Shown here: in pieces, positions 26,901 to 39,101 of the stretch
Numbering within the stretch: position 1 is the first letter of the stretch
Layout: each line of letters starts with the position of its first letter
DNA from: Monomorium pharaonis
Taxonomy: Eukaryota; Arthropoda; Insecta; Hymenoptera; Formicidae
Direction of reading: 5' to 3'
Length of the DNA stretch: 64,000 nucleotides
Assembly (NCBI RefSeq): GCF_013373865.1
Contig: NC_050467.1
Location: 496,001 to 560,000, forward strand
Position numbers and translations under genes: made by a program
Notes under the pieces: generated by a model
The model's input: the letters and a program-made list of their open reading frames with translations, nothing else
Database searches by the model: none
What the model was told of the DNA's origin: nothing

Positions 26901-29900
26901 TTACATCATTCGCTATCGATGCTCGCATACGTGCCTACGTCCGTCAGAAGACAATGCATCATCGACTTAATTGTCAGAGCAATAACTGAAAATGGATCAT
27001 TGTGAAAATTATTTACTACACAACAATCCATTCATGCAAAAACATGTTTGAATTTTTAAGTTTTTTGTATACCTGTAAACAACCTTAGTTTTAAAAGTCT
27101 AATTGCAAAAACAATTTTGTAAAAGTTTATTTTCAAGGTTACATGATTTTATATTGCCAATAATTTTTAATTTACTATTTCATAAATGTCTTTCTGTTAT
27201 TATATGGATGTATATCTCTCACTCATTTCTTTGTTAGAATCTTTATTCATTTCAACATTTCTTTGTTATATTTTAATATATTATATTCAACTTTCTTATA
27301 TTGTTATATATTAATATTCAATATTTATATTTTAATTTTAAATTTTATTAATTTCCAAAGACTTAGTAAATATCGACACAGCGGAAATAATAAATACACA
27401 CTCTCGTAATTTGAGAACATTATGTGAAAATGCAAATTATCTCACGCAAAGTATTGTGCCGGTTTATTTTGTTATCTTGCTTCTAAAGTCTTTGTCCCTA
27501 GTCGTTAAGCTCAGACATACGGCACAAATGATAATTCGGTCGGCACGACCTTCATATTTCGATCTTCATTGGGAAACCCTGGAAAATTAATGTGCCTGTT
27601 GTGTAATGATGTTAATCGGGTCAATGTGATTGCGCTAGATATTTTTCTACGAAAAGCTACTATCATAACATAGGTCAAATGTCTCGTTAGCAGAAAATGG
27701 GCTTTATTTCTCGACTAGTTAAAATTTTATTTTATTTTAGTACGAATTATTTTTTATTTTAGTACAAACTGAATTCAAGAATTAAAATGACTGAACTAGA
27801 ATTTAATAAGTAGCTATCAATTTAACTCGATTTCTATTTAAGTCTTTATATTAACAATTAAATCGCATTTAAAACTTGTAAAAAAGTTATTCTTATTAAT
27901 GAAATAAGTAATAAATTAAAATTACATAGTAAAATTATAGTCAATAAGTAATCGCAAAATCAATAAAGAATCTCTGAAGTTGTAGCTTTATTGATTAAAA
28001 AAAACATCTAATTTTTTCAATTATACCTCCCATAATCTTTTATCTGAGCTATATATTTCTTGATACTGATCAGCTAGTTGTCAGGTATAAAAAAGTGAGC
28101 CTTTGAATGCAAAGTTAGAATGAACAAAGTCCTGAAATTTAAAGCATTTGTTAATGTGAACAACATTTTAGTTAATGTAGATAAGCTTCATGTTACTTCA
28201 ACTGAACTGAGCCAACTGATAATTTCTAGTTGTTGCAACTGACTTATTTTTTCCGTGCATATTATATCATTTTTGCGGTTTTTTATTGATTGTACTATGT
28301 ACTTAACATAAAATAATTTTTTAAACACATTATTATATATTTAATGAATTTATATTTAATTTTTATAATATGTTATTGCAAAAAGAATAAATTTTTCTTC
28401 TTAAAAAAACTTTTAGAAACCGAAGTATCCCAAAGCGGTGTTCTTCATTATCAGCAATGAATTTTGCGAGAGATTTTGTTATTATGGAATGCGCAGTAAG
28501 TATATAAATTGTTAATATATATATTAATTTAACGTTAGTCACATTGCAGTTTATGTAATTTAAAAAGAATGCTACGACAAATGAGTATAATTGCTTCTTT
28601 AATGATAATTCTGGCTGAAACTAGCAGTTTTTAATTGAAGGCACGGAATAAACTTTTCGTTTTACTATTATGTATTGACAATTTGATTGGATGCAGTTTA
28701 ATCTCTGTAACATGTATTATTATGGAAATACTAGCAACAAATTTGATAATCTCAAACAAATGATATTTTCTGAGATTTTCTTGTTTTATTGTATTATTTT
28801 TCTGAGTAATATTTTATTACATTATATTTATCTTTCTGAGATCCGTAAAATCTATAAAAATATCAAATATTTAAAATATCAAAAGATACATTGTTAATAG
28901 AACTCATATTTTTATTTAAGTCGATAACTCTAGTAATATTATTGAGATAATAAAACTTTGATGTTAATTTTGAATCTGATTCATTAAAGAGAGATACAAT
29001 TCAATAAAAAGAGATCATGAAACTAACGTGAAATTATTTTTTAGCCGTCCTGTCTTTGTACTTATTTAACATGTTGGAATATAGTCAAGACACATCTACA
29101 ATAATCTATCATGTCTTCTCCTGTTTGGTCTATTTCTTTCCGATATTTGGTGCGATACTATCCGATTCGTGGCTCGGAAAGTTCAACACTATATTTTATT
29201 TGAGTATTGTTTACGCGCTTGGACAAGTGATTCTATCTCTGAGTGCGGCAGGGAGTGCAGCATTACCCAGTGCACCCTCAAAGTTAGTATGAGACATATA
29301 TTTAAAATAAACATTAATATTAACATATCCAAAAATAGCATAGATTATAAAAGAAATAACTTCTGCATCTAAAAATCTTAATATCTCAATTTAAATATTA
29401 TAAAATAGAATTTAATTTAAATATCATTTTAGCGCTGTTAATTTTAAAGACCTTTTAATTCTTGTCGACAAAAGTAAACCTTTTCCAACTTTCCAGGGAA
29501 TTTTCTATGGTAGGTTTATTCCTAATAGCACTTGGTACAGGCGGAATAAAACCTTGCGTATCGGCCTTCGGTGGCGATCAGTTCATCCTACCTCAGCAAG
29601 AACGACAATTAGCAACGTTCTTTTCTCTCTTCTACTTCTCTATTAATACAGGTTCCCTAATTTCAACTTTGCTGACTCCGGTGATTCGTGAAACACAATG
29701 CTGGAAAAAAGATTGTTACTTCATAGCATTTTTAGTACCAGCCATTTTAATGATTCTATCGATTGGTAAGGATAAGAAAATATAAGATAAAACTTTTCCT
29801 ATCCATATAGATGCAGTTTTATTAAATGAGAATTTATTTTCAGTGATATTTGTTTTGGGAAAAAGACTGTACAAAATAGTGAGTCCCACGGGAAATCTCA

Positions 29901-31990
29901 TCGTTAAAGTTTCCAAGTGCATTTGCGTAAGTCGTATCTCAAATCATTTTAAGTACTTCAAAGATTCGCAATAAAGATTGTTAATGTGACAAAGACTATC
30001 ATATAACAGCATTGACTGTATAATTAAAATATAAATTACTATTTAAAACACACAAGCTAAACCAATCTCTTTTACTTTCTCTAAAATAGTTTAGAATGTA
30101 CATATTTTAAATATATGAAACTTTATCTTTTAAAACCAGCATGCGATTTACAATAAAATCAAAGGCAAAGGAGAGAAACGTGATCATTGGCTCGATCATG
30201 CCAATGATACTTATGACAGCAAACTGATCGAAGATATAAAAATTGCACTGCGGGTCCTGAAATTATTTGTACCACTGCCAATATTCTGGGCGCTGTATGA
30301 TCAGCAAGGCTCTCAATGGACATTCCAAGCAACACGAATGGATGGGCAAATAGGTAGTTTTGTGCTGCTACCCGATCAATTGCAAGCCGTCAATCCATTG
30401 TTGATCATTATTTTTATACCAATCTTTGAGACTTGTATCTATCCAATTTTCGCCAAAATACATTTCATCGATACGCCCTTGAAGAAGCTCGTTGTTGGCG
30501 GATTTTTGGCCAGCGTTGCTTTTGTTGCAGCCGGTATTGTTGAATTAGAAATCGAGGTAACAATAAATTCTGTATATGTATATACAAAATGTTTGATATA
30601 TATCCTATGATACAAAGCTTGTTAAAAATTTCTTAAAAATATATATGACAGCTTCAATTTATTTATATATTACCACATATTTCTATAGTTATTGCCAAAC
30701 TTAAACTATGAAAAATTACAATGCTTTACATCTTAATTTTTATGATTCTAGAAAACATATCCAAAATTACCGACAGATGGATTCGCTCAAATACGAATTT
30801 TTAATACAATGGATTGTAGCGTGAGCATAAATATGATAAACCAAGATCCCAGCTCAGTACCCCCGCTAAATATGGTAGAATTTTTAGAAGTAAAAGCAAA
30901 TGGGAAAATTACAATACCCTATACAGCAAATTTTACAGACTGCATTAATAAGGGCTATGAAAAATTGCGAGACCCAAAAGGTAAAATTCATCAATAAACA
31001 AATATCAATACATTATTAATACTTTACCATACATTTTATATAACTTTTTTTATTAGAATTCGAAATTACGGGCGAGGAGAAAACTGCAACATCTTTGGTT
31101 TTAACGCCATTAGGATTAGAACATAAATATACGGACACGGTAAACAAGCACGATAAGGGCAATCCGATGGTTCGTGGTCTTATATATCTTGCGTCCGATT
31201 TAAATAACGCTAAATTGGAATTGCGTAAGGATAAGACAGTAGTAATGTCAATTCCGATCATCAGTTCAAATTTTTCACAATCAGAGTTAGAAAAACTCGA
31301 AACTCCAAGCGAATATGACATCTACCTAGATGAAAAACTACTACAAAAAAACGTGCCTTTTAAATCCGGTGGAGTGTACACCATAGTGGGTTCTCTTATG
31401 CACGAAAACGATCAGCCAAAAAGCAATACAGTTGCGGTTACGCCACCTAATTCACTGCACATGGCCTGGATGTTGCCGCAGTATGTCATCATCACGATGG
31501 CCGAGGTAATGTTCTCCGTGACGGGTTTGCAGTTCGCCTTCACTCAGGCACCAGTGAGCATGAAGTCCTTGCTCACAGCAGGTTGGCTGCTGAGCGTGGC
31601 TTTCGGCAATCTTATTGTAGTGATCATAAAGGGTGCGCGTCCCTTCGAGCGGCAAGTAAGTGAAATCGATCATTATATGATTAGTAAAATTCACGCAATT
31701 TTCTGCTCTAAATATTCATTTCTTTTCATTTTATATTTCTTACGATGTTTTTTTTAATTAAGCACTGAGCAAAGCACATGCAGACTAAATTTCTTTATTT
31801 AATTATTTTGCAGGTATTCGAGATTTTTTTATATGCTGGTTTGATGGCGGTAGTTATAGCGTTATTCGCCGTGATGACCATATTCTACAAATACGTAGAA
31901 ATATCAGAAGAAGAAGATACTAATGAAGTCATATCCATGGAAGGAAAGGTTGGAAATATCAATTCAGCCTATAAAGAAGATGAAAAATGA
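20926..31990 (+). CDS. yin: Proton-coupled oligopeptide transporter, SLC15 / PTR2 family
   Basis: Plasma-membrane symporter moving di- and tripeptides with protons. Exons: 20926-20968, 23020-23060, 28417-28495, 29045-29282, 29497-29765, 29844-29926, 30140-30556, 30752-30980, 31057-31655, 31814-31990; 2175 bases, 724 aa, close to the usual 700-750. Motifs: the proton-coupling ExxER segment (NEFCERFCYYGMR), the PTR2 signature GTGGIKPCVSAFGGDQF, and FYFSINTGS. A large soluble extracellular block (about 30760-31440) sits between the TM9 and TM10 regions, as in animal PepT. The final membrane helices and a short acidic tail end at TGA 31988. The N-terminus MDVFKRKNSENEIR is joined in phase across a 5.4 kb intron; a second first exon at 25184 also fits. 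AATAAA follows at 32014. Confidence 0.95.
21073..21243. repeat. Degenerate inverted repeat in SLC15 intron 1
   Basis: Arms of about 60-70 bases around 21073-21140 and 21184-21243 pair imperfectly (ATATCAGATTAT with ATAATATGATATA-like sequence; repeated GAGATT and ATTAGAG blocks in mirror order). It looks like an old, diverged fold-back element. Boundaries are approximate. Confidence 0.45.
24862..24902. repeat. (CCTA)n microsatellite
   Basis: About ten perfect tetranucleotide units, about 280 bases upstream of the candidate alternative first exon of the SLC15 gene. Confidence 0.95.
25184..25213 (+). CDS. yin: Candidate alternative first coding exon of the SLC15 gene
   Basis: ATG at 25184 gives MTVNKMNVRQ and runs in phase 0 into a strong donor, CAG followed by GTAAAC at 25214. 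The next acceptor (exon 28417-28495, KPKYPKAVFF) is also phase 0, so this exon could replace 20926-20968 plus 23020-23060. The preceding 400 bases are CpG-rich and CT-rich, as at a promoter, in an otherwise AT-rich intron. The coding potential of ten codons alone is weak; the phase match and context are the support. Confidence 0.5.
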
Positions 31991-33370
31991 CAGTAAAAGA
32001 CGACTGAGTGAGAAATAAATAATTTCCACGTATTCCCTTATTCGAAGAGAAAGGGAACACGTTCTGTATCTTATTAGAAGATATCTTGTAAGTGATGTGA
32101 TTGCTCGTACATCGAAAGTTCATTCGTTTCTATTGAGCATCTATTAGCCTCGAAAAGTACGATCAACAACAGGAATCTTCTTTTTCCCAACACATAATCT
32201 CACTTTTTTGTGAAAAAAAATCATGACAGACTGAAGATGCAAATTCTATAATAGCAAATAATGCATTTTAATTAGAAAGGAAAAAAGAGTGAATGTCTAG
32301 AGAAGTCTAGAGTAACGACATATTTTATACTACAGGGTAAAAGTTAAAATTTCAGAAATTATAAATAAGAAACGTTAATAGACATTATATTTTTACAAGA
32401 GATTATAGCCAATAAATTGTTATTAAAATTGTACTATGAATGATGAATTCAAACCGGTGAGGTAAAAATTATACAACTAGGAATTTTTATAAAATGAAAT
32501 TAAAAAATTAATTATATGAATATTTTGAGTGAAAAATTACAAGCGACCGAAATTGCTTTAGTGAATTATTTAAAAAATTTATATAATTGATAATTATATA
32601 ACCGGACATGTGTTTCAAAAGAAAATAATTTTTAAAAAATTTTATAAATATTTATAAATTTCAGATTTTATTTTTTTTAAATGTTAAAAAAGGAATAATA
32701 AAATTAGCGTTAATTATACAATAATTATTTAAAATTGCACAAAATAAAATAAAATAAAAATTGCTAAACATTATATTGAAATCCTAAAATAATTGAAATT
32801 GTATGTGGATATTTATACTTGAACTATAAATATAATTTGTATAACATTTATTTTCATAAATCTGGCTAATAAGCTCTAGCACAATGTAATAATGCGTATC
32901 ATATGAGACAAGAATTTCAAGAGTGCAATAGATTGATTAAACACTTCGTGTAAGTCTTACCGCCGAACATTGATACATCACATGCTTGAGGAATGACTTT
33001 TTTTATCGTGGCATCAGCAGACAATTCTTTCGTTTCTACACCAATATTCAGGCTAATGAAATCTAACAAAATTGAACCACGAGTTTTCCGACGCGTTTAC
33101 ACAATCATCCGTGTAGGCTAATAATAATCATTCAATCCTAAACAATGCGGTATCTTGCCTTTTCATTTCGATGAATATACAAGTACAATAAGAGGATAAC
33201 TGACTCGTCTATATATAATTAATCTATGTCTCTAGTCTCTAACATTATTCATACGCGGAAAAGTTGTAATAAAGAATTTCAAATTTTCCAGATCTCTCTC
33301 ATCCAAATGTTTTAAAGTATTTTGCATTATCACTTTGTCCTCCTCACTTCAATCTGTTCGCGCTTTTATA

Positions 33371-33417
<47 letters not shown>

Positions 33418-34002
33418 ATTTATTAATTTTATACAGCCTATGATCTAATTCTAACATTCTATGATATAGCATAATTTTTCACTATGAATACTATTACATA
33501 CACAGTGATTCTTAATTTCACGCGATAAATAAACTTTTAATATTTGATAAAATATCTTGGCTCGTTCCTAGGAAATTTTTCTACTTTTATTCACCGTATG
33601 CAATTAAAAATCACTCGTATATACAAAGTGTCTCGCTAATTTTTTACGTACTTGTTATTCTACTGGTTCGGTATTTGTTCATTGAAACTTTTTTCCATTA
33701 ACAATGGAAACTTTTCTTTTAACAATTCTATACATTCTTGATATTTTTTAATAAATCAATTAATAATGATCGGCGTACGAAACTTAGCTTTATTCATTGC
33801 GTGATCTAAGAAACAACCCAAGTATTATAAGAGACATGCCGTACACATTTCAATTGTATCATGTCCAAAAGTACCATAACATTTCGAACCTATTCGAGTC
33901 GAATCCGATTCGCGTACTTACCTATTGCCTAATAGATCTACATATTTAGCAATCCTGCGTAGCATATAATATTAGCTATAGAGAATCGTGATTAGTAGTT
34001 TA
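31991..34002. other. Convergent spacer, SLC15 to PB1 gene
   Basis: A 2 kb AT-rich region between two 3' ends. AATAAA at 32014-32019 is a likely SLC15 polyadenylation signal. TTTATT at 33789-33794 is AATAAA on the minus strand, about 210 bases past the stop of the PB1 gene. A TA-rich microsatellite occupies about 33366-33412. No gene seen. Confidence 0.7.
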
Positions 34003-37000
34003 TTAGTACAAAGATAAGGGACCAACAAAGAAGCGCTTCTTGTCGTCGCACTTCACCCCGCCTCTGCGTTTAACAGAATCCTCTTTCTGAAACAAATAAT
34101 CATTTTCATGATAATCACGAACGCGAATTCAATTTCTACATTCTATGATCGAGAAACGTGTTCTCTTAAGTGACATTCCTTAAAAGCTCACCGTATGCGC
34201 ACGTATCTTATCAAACATCTCGCGTGCGGTGTCGTATGCAAACGAACCAACTTGAGCGGCCGCAGTGACTAGCGTCTCCGGTAGAATATGGACAGGATCG
34301 GCGGGGCCTAGCGGTTGCTGTTCGCCAATTGATGTCTTCCTCGATCCTACATTGGAATTCGATTTTGAATCAGAAGATTCACTCGCTCGACTGGATTGAT
34401 ACGAAGGATCGACCGGATTATTTTTCGGAGTACTGCTGTGCGGAGCATAAAAGCACTCTGAATAGTTATCCGCATCGTGGCAATGTCTCTCGTTTGTCCT
34501 GGTTTCCTTCATGTTGTCATCGTGATCGCTTCTCGGATTCGTCGCCGTCGCCATCGCTTCTCGTACGTCGTTGCCCGTCGGCATCTTCTCACCGCATCTA
34601 CCATTGTTGCCATAGGCTTCAGTATAAATGTCGGTCGTATCGGTAACCGATGTGGTATGTGAGTGAAAGCTCTGTGTTAAATCATTTGAATCGGTCTGCG
34701 ACTGACAGCTACACTGCGATTGCGTCTTTGAATCGCAGTGAATTCGTACGGTCAGATAACTCGTATGCGAGTTTCTCACGTCGTCATAAGAACTGCTCGC
34801 GTTGTCGCGGTTATCGCATCCGTCATCTCGAGAGTTCTTCTTTCGTTCGTTCAATCGCTGGTCCGAACACTTCGAACAACGAGTATCCTGAACTGGCAAG
34901 GTCTCTGCTATAAACGAGTAGGTTCCACCGGGTCGTTTCTTTAAATCTGCACTAACGCATTCATCTGAATCTGCCGATTGCTCGTTGTAAACCTTACCGT
35001 GAACATCTATCACATAAATGGGACTCGTCGATGGATTCGTACTGTAATCCGGTAAATATTGTGGCTGAACATTTCCCTCGTTCGCCGAAAAATGTTCTTC
35101 GTTAAAATGCATAAAGGTGCACATAGGCGTAGGCGAGGGCGGCTCTGACAGAAGTTCGAAGCTGGGCGAGTCCCGATTGCTATCGTGCCGTCGCTGTTCG
35201 GCAGTAGACTCCTCAGAACGTGATTCATCCTTGCTTTCTGAAGCGGGCATCTGAATGATCTCAAAGGCATAATCGTCTTCCTCTTCCTGATTACACGACC
35301 AGAAACTAGTTTTATCGATATCCAAATTGTTGCACACGTCCCTACGACGATTTTCATCCAATATTTGGTGTCCAGTAACGGAGCAGCTCATACGAAGTTC
35401 GTTCTCGATCATCCCTACAGTATCGTCGTACGATACTGGGTCTACCTGTGGAGGTCCCTTCTTCCAAGGAGTAAAATTTTCCTGCACATTATTTGGAATA
35501 GATTGCTCTTTGCCAATCTCACTGCTTAGATTATCAGTGATTACTTGACTGGCCCGTTGATGATACTTCTTCTTCCTCTTTTCTTCTATTATGTTTGCAC
35601 CAAATGTACGAGCGTCTCCAATAAGATTTTTTCCAAACTTTGATAAGAGCTTTTTCTGCACTTGCCGCGAAATATCCGAGGAAATGTTCGCGTTTCGCGG
35701 TTCGTACGTACCTTCTATCGAAGCGTCGTCACTTGATTGCTCCCCATCCTGAGGTCTCATCTTTCTCTTCTCGTTCGAGTGCGAATTTAAGTATCGAGCA
35801 AATCTTTTTGAAGAAGAAAAATGTAACTGGTTTCGGGATTGACCAAGTTTCTTTGAAGAAACAGACGTAAGAGGATCCAGAGGAATTCTGTTCAGCATTT
35901 CTGTCATCTCCTTCACTACTTCTTGACTGATTGTGGATATCATGTCTTTCTTTGTCTGAGGATCTTCCGCGATGTTCACGTTCTGCGGCTCGTCCACACG
36001 CTCAATCGAGGCATCGCTCGACTGCTCCTCGTCCTGAGATCTTATCCTCTTCTGATCCTTCTCGTTCGGGTCAAAGGAATATTTAGGATGCCGTTTCGGG
36101 AGAGAAGAATATTGACTTCGAAATTGACTTAATTCTTTCAGTAAGGGATCAACAAAGGAATCCAAACGTTTGTTCATTACGTCCGACACATTTTTCACTA
36201 CGTCGTGTATGATCGTAGACATCATATCCTTCTTCATCTACAAAATGATATGATTAATTGTTTTAATGTACATAGATACAGTAAGTTATTCATATCACTT
36301 ACCATTTCCATGTACTCGGTAAACCATGAAGGAGGCATGGTATCTAAATGACACAAAGTCTCATTCATTTTTGGGGGAATTTCCTCCATGTCCTCCAATT
36401 TTCTCTGTTTCTCACTAGATTCGTCACTTCGTTTTACCTCGTCTTGAGATTCTCTCTGTTCCTTGTTAGATTCGTCATTTTGTTTTATTTTTTTTTTATT
36501 TTGTTCATCTAATTCAGAATTCAGTTCCGACGCAGAACCATTGTTCTTTTCAGCACACGACAAACTCGGATCATCATTGATATTTTTCAATTCTTTGTTT
36601 GAGCAACAGATCTTGTCTGTTTCGGAACATTCCTCGTCGTCACTGTATGATAAAAATACATAATTGGGCATATCAAAAGAACCCACTATTAATGAAAGAG
36701 GTTTATTTTGTTTGTAGAAGGTCCATCTTGCAAGCTAAAAACAAAATATTTAAAGCTTATTTAAATTTTTATATCGACTGAAACATACAATGTAAAATTA
36801 AAATTATTGCTCTACATATTTAATTGTGCGATAATTGTCTTAATTAAAAAAATGGAAATCTTTATAAAATAATTCGCATTCTTATTAAATGTCACTTTAC
36901 TTAATAAGTTTTATTCAGTTTCCACTTGACTTTTATTTTTGTGTCAAATAATAATAGAAAAATTTTGATTTTTCTTTAAACTTTATTTTTTTCCCTATAG

Positions 37001-38106
37001 TCTGCTACAAATTCGATTAATAATAAATATTTAAAAAACGAATAAAACCAAGCTGCAGAGGTGACAATCTGTTCATCAGTCTGTTAAAAACTCGTAAAAT
37101 TTATCAGGAAAATATGTTTCAACAAGAGGTCACACCAGACTCGAACATCTTTAGTCTGTCGAAAAATCGTCTGAATTATTAAGACTACATGTGATTACAA
37201 GAGGTCGCAGAGAGAAATCGACTGCAGTAAGTTGCAAATACGAATTTCAAGTTGAAAAGCATGACTTGCGGAAATGAAACAACTTCAGGAAAGGCGCGAA
37301 GTTTGAATGAGATTTAATTCCTGCGATCTTTTATAGACATATGTGCTCCTAATAATTCGGACGATTTTTCGAGCATTTTCGAGAACACTGAAAGAGTGAT
37401 TGAAGAGAAGATGTTTCAAGTGCGACATAACCTTTTATTCAGTCGTCATAAATTGAGAGGGTAAACACCCGTAAATACTTTAATATGCTGCCCGAAATAA
37501 AATACAATTACAATTGCTATATAGTATATATAGATACGTGTGTGCATGCTATTTGTGTGTGTGTGTGTGTGTGTGTAGTACTTACCCTCAATGCTTCTTG
37601 AAATTCGCATTCCGAATCGATTGGGACGCCGTCACTGTCATCGTCGATGTAGAAGATGCGTCTGTCCCTTGGTACTCTGAAATGCCTCCACTATAACAGA
37701 TACGAAAATTGTCCCGTCATTCACGTTAATTGCGTTAATTACATATATAGGGAACTCCGAAAAACAATTCAGGGACTCGATCGATGATGCAGCATATTTT
37801 CTATCGTTCTGACACGTAACGTGTAACGAAATTTTGAAGAAAATTATTGAAGCAAATTATTTGGAATAATTACTTACGAATATTTCAACGCGTGATTTTT
37901 TTAAAGTTCGGATTAGCTAACCGGCAGTGCCTGGCACAAAACGCGCGACTCACCAGCCTCGTTCGCAGTTTCTTCAGGTCGAACGAGGACGAAATGACAA
38001 TGCGGATATTCGCCTTGTCTATCCACTGGACTTCGTCGATTCTTTCCTTCAACTCGAACTGGAAGCAGTTTGGGTCATTCGGGAGCTCCTTGTCGTAATC
38101 GCTCAT
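34003..38106 (-). CDS. PB1-domain protein with LIR-like motifs, NBR1/p62-like autophagy receptor candidate
   Basis: Exons: 38106-37954, 37690-37586, 36734-36303, 36237-34192, 34086-34003; 2820 bases, 939 aa. The first about 100 residues form a PB1 domain (ANIRIVISSSFDLKKLRTRL, then FYIDDDSDGVPIDSECEFQEAL with the acidic OPCA-like patch). After it comes a Ser/Glu/Lys-rich disordered region with a helical module repeated in tandem (36237-35660), each copy beginning KKDM-STI and ending EP-N-NI. Two acidic LIR-like motifs follow: EEEDDYAFEII (35251-35290) and SPSFELLSE (near 35149). The tail LPETLVTAAAQVGSFAYDTAREMF is a predicted amphipathic helix. No ZZ finger, no NBR1 central domain and no UBA are seen. 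By family knowledge PB1 plus LIR suggests selective autophagy; that role is inferred. An in-frame ATG at 38280 would add 58 residues. The last exon (KEDSVKRRGG...) rests on splice sites only. Confidence 0.72.
37554..37577 (-). repeat. (AC)n run beside a 5' splice site
   Basis: On the transcribed (minus) strand of the PB1 gene an AC dinucleotide run begins seven bases after the GT at 37585-37584. Confidence 0.9.
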
Positions 38107-38280
38107 CGTATTCAATTTCAACACGTCGATGGTCGTGACAGGTCGCGCTTTCACTCCCCGGACTACGAACTTGGGACGAGTTGCAAAGATGGAGCCGCTC
38201 GGAGATTTCACGGCCGTTGTTTTCTCGAACGTACGACGACGCGCCAGACGAACCGACGTTTCTCCTCGACGGCGATCCAT

Positions 38281-39040
38281 GCGACACGCAGACGACGATT
38301 CTGCGACGCGAACGATTAGGGAATGGTCAATGGCGACGAGAGACACATAGACGCAAGCCAAAAAGTGGAAATGAACGCAGCACGTTGGGTTGGCTATAAA
38401 AAGCTTCTGAAACGGCAACACTGGACTTCGACGTAGCGGTCAGTTGTAGCAGTTGATGGGTCCAATAATTGGACTCCAATGTTGACGGAACGTAGCCGAG
38501 GCTTGCCGAAAGATCGCTGTTCGTAGTCATGCGCGAGCGGGGATGAGTAGTGAATGTATCAATGTAAGTCCCCTCCGCCCGCTGCGCAAATGCCTGGTGA
38601 TGTCTGACAATACCTGGAAACGAGATCGAAAAAAGGTTGAAGGTTCCCCTTCGTCCCTTCATCTCCTTCGTTTCCTTCGCTCACCTTGGTTACTTCGCTT
38701 ACCTCCTAACTACACGCAGCGTATAAAGGTAGACACTTTATAAAATAAACAATTTATTAATAAAATAATAATACATTTATCTATAACTTGTATATATGTC
38801 CTTTTTATGCTTTTTTTTTGATTAATAAGAGTGAAAATAATGTCGCGTGTAATGTCCGCGTACAATTAAAATGGACGTTGCAAAGTGAGATTATATTAAT
38901 TTTCAATGCGGGATTAAGTTTTAATTCAATCGACAAATAATTTCCTACTCTCCTGGATAGTAGATACAACATGCACAATCATGCTACAAATCTCTGTACG
39001 TCATAGTCTATTTGTACGCACAGATTGTCCTGTTCATAGT

Positions 39041-39101
<61 letters not shown>

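Larger units (their letters stand above)
23061..28416 (+). other. Large SLC15 intron with internal promoter-like region
   Basis: A 5.4 kb intron, mostly AT-rich. Between about 24740 and 25215 the composition changes to CpG-rich DNA with a CCTA tetranucleotide run and a CT-rich tract, followed by a candidate coding first exon at 25184-25213. Open frames at 23425-23820 overlap on both strands and carry no recognisable protein. Nothing else is supported. Confidence 0.6.

Noticed and set aside
33366..33412. TA-rich run considered as a transposon edge
   Set aside because: Simple microsatellite; no inverted repeats or duplication around it.
34329..36132. Plus-strand frames of 60-105 codons
   Set aside because: Shadows of the large minus-strand exon of the PB1 gene.
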